Source: AWTP1-13 sp963827545
GTDB lineage: Bacteria; Pseudomonadota; Alphaproteobacteria; Rhizobiales; Hyphomicrobiaceae
Assembly: GCA_963827545.1 (NCBI GenBank)
Contig: CAWHBI010000013.1
Location: 1-64,000, forward strand
DNA: 64,000 nucleotides
Direction of reading: 5' to 3'
Below the pieces are notes generated by a model. It was not told the DNA's origin. It saw nothing but the letters and a program-made list of their open reading frames with translations, and made no database searches. This document shows, piece after piece, positions 63,242 to 64,000 of this stretch. Made by a program: the position numbers and the translations under genes. Position 1 is the stretch's first letter. Every line of letters begins with the position of its first letter.

Positions 63242-64000
63242 CCAAGCCGATCGCGACGGTTGCGGTGTGCGGGGCGGGCGGCACCATGGGTGCCGGCATC
63301 GCTATCGTGGCTGCGCGCGCCGGTTTCCGCACGATTTGTTACGACGTCGCGAAGGAGGGCCTGGACCGCGCACTGAAGCAGACCGAAGGGTTTTTCGCCA
63401 AATCGGTCGAGCGCGGCAAGATGACGGCCGCCGACAAAGACGCGGTGCTGGGACGGCTGGCGCGCACCACATCGCTCGATGAGCTAGCTGGTGCGGATCT
63501 CGTCATCGAGGCAGTGTTCGAGGACCTGGCCGTCAAGCGCGACCTGTTCGGCAGGCTCGGCAAGATCTGCCCGCCGCATACCGTGCTCGCGTCCAACACC
63601 TCGACCTTGTCGATCACCGAGATCGCCGCCGCCTCGGGGCGCGACGATCGCGTTGTGGGCCTGCATTTCTGCCTTCCCGCCCAGCTCATGAAGCTGATCG
63701 AGGTGTCGCCAGGCATCAACACGTCGGAGGAGACCCTAAAGACAGCGTGGGCCTGGTGCGAGAAGGCCGGCCAGTTGCCCGTCAAGACCCAGGACAAACC
63801 GGGGTTCATCCTCAACGCGCTGCTGGTGCCCTTCAACAACGATTGCATCCGTGCGGTGGAGGCGGGCGTCGCGTCGGCGCAGGACATCGACACGGCCATC
63901 AAGGTGGGGCTCGGCTACAAGATGGGGCCGCTGGAGCTGATCGACCTGATCGGCCTCGATACGCAGGTGCGGCTGTGCGAGGCGTTCTATCCCGTCACGC
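63238..64000 (+). CDS. 3-hydroxyacyl-CoA dehydrogenase (partial at right edge)
   Basis: 254 codons seen and still open at the window end. ATG overlaps the dehydrogenase stop (ATGA). Rossmann motif VCGAGGTMGAGIAIVAARAGF at the N-terminus, LVIEAVFEDLAVKRDLFGRL, ASNTSTLSITEIA, catalytic His in GLHFCLPAQLMKLIEV, KTQDKPGFILNALLVPFNNDCIRAVEAG, and GPLELIDLIGLDT. Oxidises 3-hydroxyacyl-CoA to 3-ketoacyl-CoA with NAD. Completes the visible beta-oxidation set. Confidence 0.93.
   Translation, partial: MTKPIATVAVCGAGGTMGAGIAIVAARAGFRTICYDVAKEGLDRALKQTEGFFAKSVERGKMTAADKDAVLGRLARTTSLDELAGADLVIEAVFEDLAVKRDLFGRLGKICPPHTVLASNTSTLSITEIAAASGRDDRVVGLHFCLPAQLMKLIEVSPGINTSEETLKTAWAWCEKAGQLPVKTQDKPGFILNALLVPFNNDCIRAVEAGVASAQDIDTAIKVGLGYKMGPLELIDLIGLDTQVRLCEAFYPVT

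Overview
The window looks like chromosomal DNA of a GC-rich alphaproteobacterium, most likely of the order Hyphomicrobiales. The evidence is the dcd / SAM-II riboswitch / metZ / apaG arrangement, an SUV3-like helicase beside a DUF3108 gene and rpmB, the urtABCDE plus urease layout, a TRAP solute-binding protein with a Tat signal, and several families of palindromic intergenic repeats. No rRNA, tRNA or CRISPR array was recognised.

Layout. 1-10 kb: end of fdhD, an orphan TRAP binding protein, an Mrp-DUF971 fusion, a toxin-antitoxin operon with two ribbon-helix-helix antitoxins and a MazF toxin, a carboxy(nor)spermidine dehydrogenase/decarboxylase pair, a HIT protein, an ATPase and an SDR. 10-13 kb: an aldehyde dehydrogenase and an orphan LivF-type ATPase joined in one open frame through a repeat. 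13.3-16.7 kb: an accessory island with a HEPN-like protein (R-x4-H), a 55-residue protein, a convergent GSU2403-type nucleotidyltransferase with twin palindromic operators, and a broken IS1595-family transposase. 16.9-30.2 kb: one co-directional nitrogen supercluster, urtABCDE-ureDA-(ureJ)-ureB-[vapBC]-ureCEFG, headed by a near-perfect sigma-54 promoter. A toxin-antitoxin pair sits inside it, and a perfect parS sequence centred in a 66-bp palindrome lies between ureF and ureG. 30-42 kb: small secreted proteins, dcd, a SAM-II riboswitch with metZ and apaG, argE, rpmB, DUF3108, helicase, GST and a BASS-like transporter. 42-52 kb: ketopantoate reductase family protein, a polytopic membrane protein, selenium-binding protein/methanethiol oxidase, rhomboid, diguanylate cyclase, a kinase-like protein, a peptidoglycan-binding-like protein, a GST and a secreted protein. 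52.8-64 kb: a LivKGFHM branched-chain-type ABC transporter diverging from a CoA-dependent catabolic cluster (BadI/MenB-like crotonase, acyl-CoA ligase, enoyl-CoA hydratase, SDR, acyl-CoA dehydrogenase, 3-hydroxyacyl-CoA dehydrogenase running off the edge). I read the last block as import and ring-opening or beta-oxidation of an aromatic or alicyclic acid.

Two properties run through the whole window. First, at least eight named families of inverted-repeat elements occupy almost every operon gap. Some supply coding sequence (UrtC tail, UreF N-terminus, the LivF-aldehyde dehydrogenase linker), Shine-Dalgarno tracts or stop codons to neighbouring genes. Second, otherwise intact conserved genes (fdhD, dctP, mrp, mazF, nspC, ureJ, ureC, ureE, crotonase) carry single-base frameshifts. 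They are concentrated before 29 kb with one more near 58.4 kb, which suggests sequence error more than gene decay, though decay cannot be excluded.
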